64,000 nucleotides of DNA, from positions 875,020 to 939,019 of the forward strand of contig VWZL01005191.1 in NCBI GenBank assembly GCA_013396915.1. The letters are read 5' to 3'. The notes under the pieces were generated by a model, which did no database searches, was not told the origin of the DNA, and worked only from the letters and a program-made list of their open reading frames with translations. Numbering within the stretch: position 1 is the first letter of the stretch; each line of letters opens with the position of its first letter. This document shows, one piece after another, positions 37,976 to 51,500 of the stretch. The stretch comes from Stercorarius parasiticus. Taxonomy: Eukaryota; Chordata; Aves; Charadriiformes; Stercorariidae. The translations under genes and the position numbers were made by a program.

Positions 37976-38057
37976 CAGCAAAGCACTGATGTATTTCCTG
38001 CTTTAAAAATCAGCAAAGCACTAATGTATTTCCTGCCTTAAAAAAAAAAAAAAAAAG
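37976..38057. repeat. 35-bp tandem duplication ending in poly-A
   Basis: CAGCAAAGCACTGATGTATT (start 37976) recurs 35 bases later at 38011 with one change in those 20 bases. Both units end in TTTCCTGC(T/C)TTAAAAA, and the second runs into an A run of about 18. The word 'ccctgattcagcaaagcact' just upstream is also seen in an ancient amniote repeat that I recall only vaguely, so the unit may be a relic of it. Confidence 0.8.
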
Positions 38058-40224
38058 ATTAAAGGTCTTAAAGTAATCCTTGGAAATTCTGCCCCAGTTT
38101 ATTTAAAAATTCAAACAGAGACTGTTATTCTTCAGACTGTATCATATCTTAAACACATCTAATGAAGGAATATAATGCTTTTCTTCTCACTACCTCTCTT
38201 TGTTTTCTATGGGAAGGTTCATAAAGCTGTGATGGATTATCTATATGAATTACATTTTGTATATGTAAAAGATGGTAAAACCCTTACATCAAAAGCCATG
38301 TTCTCTTGTAAGTTCAATACACAAAACCACATGGGTGGTGTTGAAGAAATAACTAATAATACTTGCTTGTCCCTGTTAATTACATTATTTATCTGAAGAA
38401 CAAAATGAAGATACCGTAAATACAAATCTCAAAAAGGAATTTAATCGTCTCATGCTTTTGCAGACACTGTAGCTTTTGAGAAATGTGTTCTCCCAAGATG
38501 TTAGTCACTGAAGAAGTTTTGTCCTATAAAACAGGTGTCCTATAGAATTGATGCCACTCTTGACCACAGTGCTCCCTATTGAAAAGTACTTAATAGTATT
38601 TCATAAAGAAAGTTAAAGACTAAATTGTTCTATCGTGAGTTTTAGCAGTGGCACAATAAAGGGGTTGCCAAATCAGCTGCATGACTCCCTGCAGAAAAGA
38701 TGCCACTTCAGGGCAATATTTAATTGATGTGCAGCTGGCATTGCAAGTGTAAGAAATGCATGTGGACAGAAGTAAGCTTGGAGGGATTGTCCCTTGCTGT
38801 TCCCAACTTGCTCTTTCTATCAAAGAGCTACTGCAGGCACTGCAGTTTGGATTTGCATAGCTAAACTCCGCTTGGATGCTTGTTCTTGCAACCTAGATAG
38901 AGCAGCATCATGGTCAGGCACTGGAACAGCATCACAAGTGTTACAGCAGCAAAACAGGGATCAAGAGCTACATAATAAAGAGGTTTCATGCAGCCAGAGT
39001 AGCACCCATGAAATACAGCTAGATAGAATGGACCAGGCTTCAGTGTCCTTCTTTCAGCCAAAACGCTGTGCACTTCAGTGAATTAGTTCACATTTAACAC
39101 TGCTGTAAATGAGAATCCTCTAGTTCTGTTTAGCAAATGAATGTATAAAATGATTCAAGTCTTCTTTTATTTTGGATTATGTGCTTCTGGCATAACAGCA
39201 AAGTGAACAGACCTGAGCCTTCTGAAGACAAAATAAGCAGTGAAACAATACTGTCACAATCTTTTCCTTTGCAAAGCCACAAATGAGACATTTGGGAATG
39301 GAAAACCATTTTGAGGGAACATTAAATCGGCCAAGAACAAATTGCTACAGAAAATGACATCCTCTTCTGAACATCCATTAGTTTCTGATAATCAGGAATT
39401 CTCGGATGCTTGAACATTCCATTAGTACGAAGCAGCGAGTTAATTGTAATAATTATCAGCAGTTTTAATTGTTTGGTTATAATGTATTTTGCAGTTTGTT
39501 TGACAGTGTGAAATCAATATGCACCTCTAGGAAAAATATCTAGTATAATAAAATTAGGCTCCATTATGCCTCCCAACCTTAGAATTAAACATTGTGCATA
39601 AATATGTATTTCTATTTGTGTACATAGAAGACTTATACTGAGAGAGCAGAGATGCATAAATACATTGGACTTCATTGTTAAAGGGGAAGATGGAGTCTTT
39701 CTTTAAGAATCGTCTTTCAAACCTTTAAATTTCAGACATGACATCAGAAAAACACTCCTATCTCTCTTCAACTTTATTGAATATTCTTTTAGATTACAAA
39801 GAAGTACTTTACAGAGCTTTTAGTAATGATTTCTAGAATACCTTTATTGATGTCACATTAAAAAAATGTGGTGAGGTATGTGAATGGAAATTGTAATAAT
39901 GATTTCCAGAAGGGGATCCCAAAGCACTTAGAGACTGTGAATCCTTGTGAAGGTCCTACTTGCAGTTTAGTACATCTGGTGTAGCAAAATCAGAAAAATT
40001 TGAAAAATAATTACCCAAATTTACATAACAGTCTTCAATATGATAACTAAACCCCAGACATTTGAATACCTATCCTGCAGTTTAACGCTAAAATAACATT
40101 GACTCTTTCATTACACATTACCTATAATTCCTCAATGTCTGTCTTTTTTTCCTATGGTCTTCATACTGTTCCTGCATATTGTAGTGGGGAATTTGATACT
40201 GGAGCAAGATTCAGTTTGGGTTTA

Positions 40225-40737
40225 AGTATTTTGAAGAAGATGTTAAAAAATTGGAAGTGGGGCAGAAAAGAGCCACAAGAATGATTTAAGCAGTGTGCAG
40301 AGATATACTCCAGTGAGATATTCTGACAGCTTTATCTGTCAAAAGGAAGATTTACAGGCAGTTTGATTACAGTGTTTAAATATCATTTTGTGAGAATACC
40401 CCATATACTTAAGTGTTTTTTAATCTTGTGGAAAAAAGAACCAATAGCAAGATACTGCTGTGAGAAAAAATCAAGCTGGAAATACACCTTTGTGTTTGGC
40501 AGTGATTTTAATGGATGATTAATTGGTGGAACAAACTACCAGAAGAAGTGAGAAATTCTACATTTCTTTATTTCTTCCAGATACCTTTTGAGATTTGTTT
40601 TAGTCAAATGGAAGTTATTGAGCTCTGTAAAGGCATAAATGGGATGAAGTGTAATGGTCTAAGTTATAATGGTTTGTGATATACGAGATGTCGGGAAAAA
40701 TAATCTAATGATTCCTTCTGGTCTTATGCTGTGATCC
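40225..40737 (+). mobile_element. Old CR1-type LINE 3' end
   Basis: The plus strand contains the CR1 ORF2 C-terminal words FEEDVKKLEVGQKRATRMI (40230-40286) and WNKLPEEVRNST (40527-40562), in the right order with a plausible spacing. The tail TAATCTAATGATTCCTTCTG GTCTTATGCTGTGATCC closely resembles the 3' ends of old amniote CR1/L3-type elements. Stops between the motifs and the lack of clear octamers show it predates the CR1 copies at 15.5 and 20.3 kb. Confidence 0.75.
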
Positions 40738-41312
40738 AATTAAAAAAGATTATTACCTACAGAATTTCTGTGCAGCCTCCACATTGAAGTCTCTTGACAA
40801 GAGACCTAAGTGTCTGTCAGTGTCTTGGGAGTGATAAAAACTTCATTATTCTTCTTTTTGTTTGTCTGTGGAAAAAGACGGACGGTGATGTGAGTCCTGG
40901 AGAGACTTGAGAAGGGCAGAAGCTGAGCTGGATCCTAGAGGAAGACAGGAAGTCGTCCTTCATCCCTCTATGGAGACAGAAGTTGGGTAAGACAAGAAAT
41001 TAGTGAAGGAAAAAGATGACAGACAGGATGGGGGTGGGGAGCAGTGAGGCCAACCTGAAAAGATTTGTGATCACTACACTAGGAAATAGATGAGATTTTG
41101 GAGCTAATTTCCTACAGTCTAATTTACATGTGAAATCTGAGGTACGGGTCAATGCAAGCTCTAACAAGGAACAATATGAAAATGTTTTCTGATAATCTGC
41201 CCCAACTCTTTAAAAATCACCTTCAGAATACATTTGTTCTATACTTACCTTATTCTGAATAAAGACATGTTTCTGCTGGTTTTGCTTTTTGTTTGTTTGT
41301 TTGGGTTTTATT

Positions 41313-41350
41313 GTTCTGTTGTTGTTGTTGTTGTTGTTTTGTTTGTTTCA
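41313..41350. repeat. (GTT)n microsatellite
   Basis: Seven or so tandem GTT units flanked by GTTTGTTTGTTTG-type sequence. Poly-Gln and poly-Val/Cys runs in the overlapping frames come from it. Confidence 0.9.
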
Positions 41351-44005
41351 TTTTTGCTTCCTCTAGGCAAGTCTGTTTCTGCTTATCGTTATATTTCTTG
41401 CAGAGATACAGGGTTGCTCTGGAGTTGGAAGGAATGATGCCCCTCTGTGCTCTCTGTGGAGCAGTGCAGCTGAGAAGGTGTTCAGCACACCTTTGCGCAG
41501 TCACCACAATGACTGAGTACTAAGAACATCCTTGGCTAAAAGCCTGTGTCACAGTTCAACTTTTAGGGACACAGTTTCAAGAAACGAACGTGAATAGTGA
41601 GTATACTGTCTCTCACTGCTGCTCTGCTCTTGTGATCTATAAATAAAGAGAACTTTAACCTTTTGTAAGCTCGATGATAAGCTATTTATTGGAGCAGCAA
41701 TGTGTCAGACACTAGATGATTCATAAACGACAAATAAGGAGCAAGCAGGCTATGCTTCATGTAAAATCCAGTTGTAGTGCTGTCATTATAAAGGAGGCTT
41801 GAGAGCTCTGTTGTCTTTTCAGTAGCTGTCATTGCCTCTGTCAAGGGCTTCATCTGTATTCAGAACATATCCCTTTATTTCCTTATAATGACTAATGATG
41901 ATTCACATTTTTTGCTTTCCACTGTCTTAGATTCCAACAACACATGTTTTTATATCTGCTGTCTTAAATCCCTCTATTCGCCGTTACGGGAAACTTCTAA
42001 AGCAAGCAGACTCAGGTCTTCCACATACACTCAGCCTTCCAGAGGGTATTCAATAGCTCCTGAGAATTCTTCCATACTGCCCCATGCTGTTCCAGCTATT
42101 CTGCCATCTTTGAGATTGTAATTACTATTGTCATTGCTGTAGCTAGACATCCACTTGGGGAGTGCTCCAGAGAGAAGTGAGCTGCACCTCCTTCCTCCCC
42201 TGACTCCGGAAGGGCAGATGCTTCTCATCCTTGCTGGTCCCAAAGGCAGGAGTCTTCTGGCTATTCTTTAGCCCTGACCTCTTGCTTTGCAGTAGATGGA
42301 GCTGAAGCCGAATCACTGAGCTGACAGTATATATAATGTCTTACTTTCTATTACCAAATTTTAAAGCCCCGAAGCAACTTTTCGAATTTTAGCAATATGT
42401 TGTTAGTTTTTGTTGGAACTTGTCTTTTTTTTTTCTTTTTTTGACTGTAGCTGCTGATGGTGATTGCAAGTGACTTAGCACATTTCTTTTTATAAAGGCA
42501 ACTGATACTATCTACTTTCTCTGCCTCTCACTTCCAGAAAATGGAGTTAGAGCTTACTTTTAACTGTGCTGGCTTTTGCTGAAATTATTTAAGACCCTCA
42601 CCCCTTTTCTTTTTTTTTTTTAAAACTACTGGGAGGACACATCTAATGTACTCTCTTTGCATTGCTGAAACTAACTTTTTTATTCTGAGGCTGTGGTTTT
42701 GATTTTATTTCAAGGTGTTGTTGCTTTCCTCTGGTAGGGAAAACCCACACTGAGATGCCACATTGTTTGGAGAAAATAGCAAAAATGCCTGCAGAAGGCT
42801 GCTCTGGAGAAGGAAAGCAATGTAAATGACACATCAGTGGTTGTATTCAGAGGCTGGCTAACTCTCATATGTACAAGATGCAGACTAATGGGTACGAAGG
42901 GAAAAAAGGAAGGTATGCTTTAGGGGAAAAACAGTGTTTTTCACAGAATGACTTTCGTTCCACTTATTTGTAGGAAAGGATTGATTATATATTCCTTCAC
43001 AATCTAGGTCTTTGCAGGAATAGCCTGTGCTGGTACCATTCGATGTCAGAACTGCTGCAGACTTGAAAGGATCTTCAGTGCGTTTTATTATATGCTTAAC
43101 AAGAACAGAGAAGTTTCCTTCCCGTTCCCAAGAAAGAGGCTACTACTTCAAAACCTTTTTCTACAAATACACGAGAGCAGGGCGGAACTTCCTTTGGACT
43201 AGACCCGATGAACTAGTGTAACTCACTGAGGAGCAAGAATGAGCACCACAGGAGTATAACAGTCTCACCAGGTTGCAGTATATCCATTTATTTTTAGACT
43301 TCTGTGACACAGCTGGAGCTGACAACTCCAGGAATAGTAGTTCTGTCCATGAAAAGTAGAGAGAGCTGTGTTCACAACCCATCCTCTGAAAGACATTAAT
43401 AATAAAAAATAGAGCGATGTATGAAAGATACTATTTAAAGGATCCTTTCAAGATGGCCTGTGTACTGGGAGACTGCGTGTAGAGGAAAATCTCTGAGACA
43501 AATTTCACTAACAAGGTATAAGGTATTCAGAATGTCACACGGGTAATATCCAAGCCACCATTTCCAAGGATGGCTTAAGTGAGAGAAAAACAAAATGCAG
43601 ATGTGCCTTTCCAATTTCTTTTTGCTGTATTAAGTGTCCCTGTGGTATTTTTAAGAGCATTTTCTGCATATTTTTGCATTAAAAATATTAGGTTATCACA
43701 TCCTTGTGTACGCTTAAAGATGAACAAATTAGGAGTCTCCACAGGAGACTGAAATCTTTGTACAAACTCTTAATAAATCATCTGGGAAGGAAAAAGAAAC
43801 CTTTCTGTGTGAAATAAAAGTGTCTTTCTACTTTCATAAAAGAGAGAGGTGGTTCTCAGCATGCTTACCTAAGAGATCCTAAATAAAACTGAGACTGTTA
43901 CATCTCCAAGTTAAAAAGAACTCTCAAATCACTTCATCTTAATTGGGAAAGCTACAGCTTTTCACTACACCTCCACAAAGAGATCAGGTACAATTTTCTT
44001 TTCCC

Positions 44006-44062
44006 CATTTTTACCTTTCTTGCAATTTACCTTTCTTACCTTTCTCACCTTTCTCACTTACA
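44006..44062. repeat. ACCTTTCTN minisatellite
   Basis: Four to five imperfect units of about 9-10 bases (TTACCTTTCT, TCACCTTTCT), nearly pure pyrimidine on the plus strand. Confidence 0.8.
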
Positions 44063-44562
44063 CCATTACTACGAATAAACTATAGAACACAATTTGGAAA
44101 CTACCATAACCATTACTCACTTGTGACTAAAGCAATACCAAAGATGTGCTAATTCAAACTACAGGCTAATTCTCCTTAGCATGACACTAAGCCTGCTCTG
44201 TAAAATCTGCTACTGTTGTTGTAAAGTTATAAGGCATTTCTACAGATTTTTGTCTATTGGTTGCAGTTCTCTCATACACAGTAGTTTGCTTGTGACCAAT
44301 GTGATAAAGCATTAAAAAATTGACAGAATTGTATTTTTCAAAGGAACTGTTTTGGAATAAAATAAGAGTGTGAAATTAGAAGATTGAGGCTACTGATTTT
44401 ATCATTCCTGACTAGTAAAAGATGAACATTTAGGTTACTGAAGCATGCAAAACACTAGAATATAATTCGCTGCACATATGAAATCAATATTTTCTCTCCC
44501 TCTTCCCTGGTAAGAAGCTGAAGATACAGTTACTGGGAAATGTAAGATGAAAAATTTAATGG

Positions 44563-44589
44563 CTTTATTTATTTATTTATTTATTTATC
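44563..44589. repeat. (TTTA)n microsatellite
   Basis: Six or so TTTA units in a row. Confidence 0.9.
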
Positions 44590-45078
44590 AAGGAACACAC
44601 TGATACCAAAGACAGCTTAGAAATTAATGTAATGCTTTCCTAAAATATGTTTTTTGAAATATTTTTGTCCCAAATGCCTCATATATACATCTTTTAACAC
44701 TTCAAAATTTACAAACTGCAAAAATTTATCATAATATAATTGCGCTGTAAAAGTGGTGTATTTCTGAACGAACATTAAGCACCTAAAATCTGTCTGATTT
44801 GTGTTTTAATGCTTCTCCTCTTCTCTCTTGAACACCAAGAAAGAAGGATGATAGGTGGATATAAGAAAAGTAGAAGTGTGTGAGAGAAGAAAGATTCCAT
44901 TACGGTGAACTAATCTCAAGAATTATTTTTTTTACATATACTGATTATATATGAAGTTCTTACTAAAAGGTTAAGAATAGGTTATTATTCCTGATGTTTC
45001 ATGTTTGTAATGAGCTGCAGCTGTTTTCCCACTGCAGCTTGTGCATCCTGTACTCACAAAAAATGAAAAATAAGATAA

Positions 45079-45106
45079 ATGTAATGTATTTTAATGTACA
45101 TTACAT
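45079..45106. repeat. 10-bp-stem AT-rich inverted repeat
   Basis: ATGTAATGTA (45079-45088) pairs exactly with TACATTACAT (45097-45106) across eight bases. Confidence 0.8.
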
Positions 45107-45306
45107 GTTTTCAATTGTTTTTCTTGTTATAGAGGTTTTTAGCTCCTTGCTGTTACTGTGATGTTTGATCACTTTTCAGGATTTAAAAAAGTATACTGTA
45201 GCATTTGCTATCAGTACAGTTTCTTCTCCCAGCTCCTCAGGAATGAATATGCCAAATAATGCTCATTATGTGTCTGTTTTCCAGAAATGCTGAATTTCTG
45301 TCCTTA

Positions 45307-45336
45307 AAACAAAAGGAAAAAAAAAAAAAAAAAAAA
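45307..45336. repeat. Poly-A tract
   Basis: AAAAGG followed by about 21 A. No retroposed sequence is obvious upstream of it. Confidence 0.85.
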
Positions 45337-47527
45337 GTGGGGTTTGCCTCTGAACCTCACATCTGTAGTTTCTGCAATTATTCTTGGTTCTTCTAGAAAT
45401 TAATTCCGAAGACAATATTATCTTGCTAAGTAAGCACAGCAGTTGCCCTTGAGGTAGATCGGCTTCTACATCCACAGGAAGCAAGAAAGAAAAATTAAGA
45501 TTCTCAAGAAAACCAGTCAGATGATTAAAACTATTTATGTGGTGAACTTGAACAAGGCCTAACAAATCAAGTTTCATCACCTGTATAAAGTAATGAAACC
45601 AACACACTGATGGCACAGTGGTATTTTAGTCAAGGTGTGCATGAAAGCACATATTTCAGCCCAACAAAAAACCCCAATGCTTTTAGATCCAGAGAAGAGA
45701 CAAAGTAGATAAGGAGAGATAGAGAGGGGGAGGGAAGGAGAGAGAGATCCCTGCTGTTAACTGATTCTCCTCCCAAACCTTACTGGCTCCCTCCAGATTG
45801 GCCATGTGATGTGCGCTACTGGATACTGGTTTAAACAAGCAAATGGTATTGCAGTTGTAAAATGAGTGATTTCTCAGAGTTAAATCTTTCTGTATTTGGT
45901 GTAAACTTGGTGAAATTGCAGCTACCTTGGACAAATCGTGGTGTTTGCAAACATTTTGAAGCCAACAGAGAACAGAGCTAGCCTGAATTTGTCTCAACAG
46001 AGGTAAATTGGAGGACTTTGAGCAATAGGACAATTGAAGGTCCAAGAACAATAAGGAAATGGAGTCAGGGAAAATATTTTTAATTTTCTTTAGACTTGTG
46101 TTTTCCTTGTATTAGCTAAAGTGCAGACTGAAAAATCTGTATGGTTTTACTGCTGCAGGTATGATGATGTCTGAGAAAAAGGATGCTTAAGCTGTATGAG
46201 TACCTACAGAAAGTCAGCACTGACTAGGGGTGAAGAGAGATGGGGCAAACGGAGAGGTAGGGCATCTGGGTCATTACTTCTCATTTCTGTGGAGAATAAC
46301 AGACAGAGAGCTATGTTGAGGAAGTGTGAGAGGAAATCAGAGAAAAGAACAAAGAAAGCCTAAAAGGATTTGAATTCAATACAATAGAAACCAAAGGTGG
46401 CAGCAGCTTGGTGAAAATCCAGCTTGGGGGGTATTATCTAGTCTGTATAACAGAACTCATGTGTTAATAATCGATGGTGGGAGATTCAAATGAAATGAAC
46501 TCATAAAATATTAGTAATATGAACCATCCCTATAAAATGAAAGGAAGTTCTTAGCTAAAATGAACATAAGAGATCATTCCTCCCTACAAGATTCAAAAAT
46601 ATTTTTTTTATCCGACCTGAGCCTGATTGTTTAAAGACGGGATGGGGGGAAAACTCTTTCTATGTTTTACAGAAGAATAGAGAATTAAGTCTGTGAACAG
46701 AATTTTTTCTGTTTTGCAATATGCTCTCTTAATCTTTAATACAGCTAGCAGCAGTAGAGAAAGACAAGGTGATGCTGGTTGTTGGAGAAGACAAAGAAAA
46801 AATTGCACTACCTCTTTCCAATAATTTAATTACCATCTCCAAACTGCTAGTTTGCATATGCCTGAATGTTCAGAATACGCATCAGTATAATTTGTTGAAG
46901 CCAGTAAAGCCTACTTTTTTGGATAGGATACTCGACTGTGAATCCTGCCTCTCAGAAAAGATGACACTACATTTTCTGCCACTAAAACACATCAGTCAGA
47001 TCAATTTCTCTTTATTTCCATTTAGTAGATAAAATAGCTGTTGTCTAGAATGACTCAAAAGTACAATTTCAGAGATTAAGTTCAATAAAGAACCCAGACT
47101 GTAGATGGAACTGACTAATGTATAAAAAATTCCTGTGATCTCTTCAGCTTTTGAGATTGTAGCAGTATTGCAGATGTTTAGATAGCAAACACATTGCTGA
47201 GATTTCTTTTCCTTTGTTCTTGGGAGGTCAGCATATTGGCAGCCAGGGCTTGCATGTCAGTCACTTTGGGAAGAGCAGCAGCAGCAGCTCCACTGAAAAA
47301 AATTTTCTTCCATGTCAAGAAAATTTCAGTTCTACAAGTATTCGCAGTCTTAAATTTTCTCTGTCTTTGAAAAGAGAGAGAATCCTTCAGACCAACAGGA
47401 ATTTTGAAAACATGACTGCTGGAGAAAAGCATCAACTGCTGGCTCTTCAAAGCCAGCAAAGTTGGAATAAAAAAAGTATGCTGTTGTGTTTCTGGCAACA
47501 CTTCAGAAAGCATAGTCAGTAATGATG

Positions 47528-47546
47528 AAATAAATAAATAAATATA
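47528..47546. repeat. (AAAT)n microsatellite
   Basis: Four to five AAAT units. Confidence 0.8.
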
Positions 47547-48397
47547 TGTAACAAAACTTAGCAGAAGAGAAATACAACCAGAGTTTTAAAACTTTCATTA
47601 GGAGACACCAGATATATCTAACAAAAGAAGAGTTCCTGCTAACTGCCACTGTTGGAGACCGGATACTAGGAATAGATGGATTACCGTCTCATCCAGCATA
47701 ACACTTCCTCTGTTCCTCTGTTCCCTGTTGTTACATTAGCATTTTTAAATGTTATTTTTAGACCCAAGATAAACTGTATTTAAATATAGGAAGTAGACCG
47801 TGGAGAAACAGTTTATTCTAAGAGATGAACACATTTCCTCAAGTTTTTGATTAATGTGCCATTTCCTGCTCAAGGATCTTCCTTCCTGGTAACTGGAATG
47901 CATTTAACCCCTTCCAAGTTGATTGCAGTAGATCTTTCCTGTGCTCTCATAAGCTTGAAAACCTGCAATTTGTCATGTAGTGATGTCATCAGGTCATCTT
48001 GCATAGAGAAGAAATAGTTTTATCAAACAAATTAAATAAGCAATGCATTTTCCCTCAAGATGTAATATTTTGGATGTACTTCTCCTTACTTTGGGGAGAA
48101 AAATTCCAAAAGTTGTGTTTCCTGTTTCAATCTACAGGTGCTTTCACCACCACCATGGATGCCTGAGTCTGCGAATAGGTCTAGCAATCAAATTTCTTTT
48201 AGCTCCTCTGCAGGTAATGTCAGAGGAAAAATACTGGGCACTGAGAGTGCTACAATTAGGTTGCATTTTGACTACGCTGAGACACTGATAATTGAATCAT
48301 GGGTGACACTGACTATTATGCACCAGGATTTAGGATTCAGGGTATTGTTCAAATTACTCTTCTTTGAAAGGGGAGTTTTTGACTGAAGTTACAATTA

Positions 48398-48526
48398 AAA
48401 TCCAGCTTCTTTTGTAAGTCAGTGGGAATTAGGTACCTAAATGTCTTCTGTGCCTTTGAAAATCTCTGCATAAGTTTATAAATTTGATCACAACAGTCCC
48501 TTCTGGCCCTCTAATCTATGAATCTC
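48398..48526 (+). mobile_element. Ancient CR1/L3-type 3' tail
   Basis: The segment GTCAGTGGGAATTAGGTACC TAAATG, CTTTGAAAATCTC, then GATCACAACAGTCCCTTCTG GCCCTCTAATCTATGAATCTC has the form of a worn amniote non-LTR retroelement tail. The phrase 'tcccttctggcc...ctatgaatct' is typical of such tails. No coding part is recognisable upstream. Confidence 0.5.
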
Positions 48527-51500
48527 TTAACCTTCCTATCATGGGAATTAAACTAATTTTCAGCTCATAGATTGGTTACGCTGAGATCCACTTCATTTAC
48601 TTACTGATGGGATTTATTTTTCCCTGTTTTATGCTGAAGGAAACGTAAAACACTTTCCTAATTCATGGTAGCTATTGCTGATTTTGTTTGTTTCCTAGGA
48701 GTTCATTTTGAGGGGTGGATGACTATTTCTGTATATGTTGTTTAAGACAAACAACATGGTTTAAATTAAACAGTTAAAGTTTTTTATTATGTGTTTTTAA
48801 TATTATTTCAAAAGCAAAGAGAGCATGTAATCAGCAAAAAGAGAAAGTAAGCACACTGCAGGGCTGGAAGAGAAAGCTTACTTTGATTTTTCCCTCCCCA
48901 GTGATGCGTGGATGAGAGGACGTTATGGATTCATACACGATTGCTGTATCCCAGGAGGACAGCAAAGTGACTTTCTTCTTTCTCTATAAGACTTACTCAT
49001 GAAACAACAATGTGAGACAAAGAACAGATAATTCAATTTTTTTCTGTAGATCTCTTCTCTTGTCCTTCAAAAGTATCTTGAAAAATATTAGGATTTTTCC
49101 TAGGAACTTAGTGTCCCCATGAAAAATAAGTGTTACTACTTTGTGTAATGTAGAAAACTGTTTTCCAGCAGGAAAACTAAAAAGTTGGACTAAGAAGACT
49201 AATCCCCTAAAACACTGTATTGCACATATCTTCAGCTCACCACCATTGCCATAATATTGCAAGATACTGTGATTAACAAAGTTGGATTTATCTGAAGTAT
49301 AAGCAGTTACTTATTTGTTTTTAATTCCTCACTCTGCCTCCTTTTAACACCTTTTAGTTGGAAAATTTATGGATCATGGGAATAATACATTCTGAGATGC
49401 TTGTGAGTGCACCCATTTAAGGATATGATCAGCCTCGTATTGATAACCTCCCCTTGATCTTTACAAGTGCAGGAATCTTTACAATTTACACGAATATATT
49501 TTTATTGGTGAAAGGAAAATCTTCATTATGTTTTGGAAATCTGCTTCCCTGTAAATAAAATCCTCACTAAATCCATTAGCAGGCATTTTACTGCTTTTTA
49601 GAATTTCATTGTAAGCTCCTGTGATTATTGTCAATAGAATGCTTTTGTGATATAGTGGGGGCCAATTGTATTGACTTAGTATGGATAGTTTTCTTTATCA
49701 TCAACAGTAGTAGTCATGGAACTAAAATCTAGACCAGCCTGCATTCTGTTCTGCTTATAAAGGTCCAGAAACATTTTTAGTCAAAGCTTTTCAGCAAGAC
49801 ATTATAGGCTCAACTCAGTTGCCTAAACACAGCGGTCAAGTGCCACCTGCGATACCTTACAGTGCCCCACCTGACCTTCAGCGGGTGCAGACTTTGAGTG
49901 TTATGTTTGCTGCTTTTGCATGAATACCTCAGATACTCTGGTTGTCTCAATGGTACTAAATACCACCTATGTGTCACCAGCTGAAATGAGGACTCTGTTC
50001 CAGGCTGTATTTAAGAATGCCCTCCCTGCATGTTAGCTGGGTGTTCATCCCCATTATGTAAACTGATCAGTACAGTCAGTGGAGAGCAAGTCTCCACATG
50101 CTAAAGTAGTAACCTACATTCAGTCAATTGACTAGTTCTCTGGGGTCCCCTCGCTGTGTCAAGTAGGTCTCCATGAACAATATTAGAAACTTAGACACTT
50201 AGTTCACATGTAGACACATTTATGTACTCAAATTCTGTTTTCTAGAGCTGATTTTCACCCTATTTCATTTGCAGAAAACTAGTTATTAGTGGAGCATGCT
50301 ATCTGATAATTCAGAACTGCTGATGTTTGCTTCTTTTTTAAAAAAAACCAGAAGACCAGAGAAGGGTTAGATCTGATTTTGATTTAATTTTTTTCCTACC
50401 CCTCTGCCCCCTTAGAGAGAGATAGCAGGAAAACACGCTTCTGTGAAAAGTTGGTTACAGTCTACCAAGTCTGAAGGAAAGTGTCTCAGATGTTTCAGAA
50501 TTCCACAGAAAATTTTTAAAAAAATATGATAATTGTAAAAGTAAGCGACAACAGTAGAAATAGGAGTTCCAGCACTATGGTAATGTCCCTATGTAGTTTC
50601 TAGGACTTCAACTGTCATGTCTGCATGATAACTTGTTGTTGTTCATATATACACGCAGCTTACCTGGAGGCAGTTTGAGTAGAGATACCCAATAGTGTGC
50701 CATGATGGCATAAAATTCATTCACTCTAAAGGAAGATTTTGTAATAGTTGACTTTGCATCTATAGCCAAAGGCATCTCTACATGTGATTGAAATTACTGA
50801 GATTGAAATTAAGTTGAGTTGCCTTATAATATATGAAAATGACCAGATTAACAGAGGACTAACTTTAAGGACAGTTTCTTATAATGAGAAAACAGAGGAT
50901 ATGAAGTTTAAGATGATTTAGAGGAAAGTAGATACAATTTAAAATATTTTATTGGGTAATGAAAGTTAGGAAAAAGAGCATACATTAATTCCCATGGAAA
51001 ATAAAATTTAGACCTGCTAGGATCTCCTTCTTCCCATCTTCAGTTCCTTCTTCTTTTTCATAAGGCACTGCTAGTTAAAAGAAGGCTTGGTTGTACAAGT
51101 TTGTGCCTAAGTTATATTAAAAATCCAATTATGTATATAAAAATGGAATTGTTTTTCATCTTCCCCATGACTTATATATCACTCCCAAGTTAATAAATGC
51201 TTTGGGTAAAATTTAGTGGCCTAAACACAGACATTTCGTGCCATTTCAGGTATTCTGTTTCTCGTATGTTCACATGTGGCTGACAGATATGACACAGGAC
51301 CCACTGGGATTCTGGAGTGACAGATGATCAGGTGCAATATGAAAGCATGTCAAAAGTGATATTGTTTATCTTTAGTTGAATCACATTGAATCACACCTTT
51401 TAAGACAGAGAACATGTGTGAAATCAGAAGCAAAAACTTTCAGTGATTTCCATGGAGCAGGAATTATACCCCATGGTCATGATAGCTGCAAAATGTTAAT

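Larger units (their letters stand above)
33421..40224. other. Unique non-coding DNA, several CNE-like blocks
   Basis: No gene recognised. The A/C-rich tract at 33777-33860 and the tandem duplication at 37976-38045 are listed separately. Blocks at 35.5-36.1 kb (CpG-retaining, mixed GC), 38.64-38.98 kb (with a canonical octamer ATTTGCAT at 38851-38858) and 39.07-39.60 kb (TAATTG and TAATTA words, AACAATAC, CTTTGCAAAG) look like conserved non-coding elements by composition only. The 130-codon frame at 37.31-37.70 kb has no recognisable motif and begins in ordinary sequence. Confidence 0.5.
40738..48397. other. Unique AT-rich non-coding DNA with simple repeats
   Basis: No gene recognised. The simple repeats within it are listed separately. 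Frames of 100-122 codons at 45.3-46.05 and 47.18-47.52 kb are unlike any family I know, and several overlap on opposite strands. Confidence 0.55.

Noticed and set aside
45683..46051. 122-codon minus-strand open frame
   Set aside because: No motif; Leu/Ser-rich because it reads purine-rich sequence backwards; no supporting signals.
47178..47522. Overlapping 102- and 111-codon frames on opposite strands
   Set aside because: Mutually overlapping, Ser-rich from GCAGCAGCAGC repeats, no recognisable domain.
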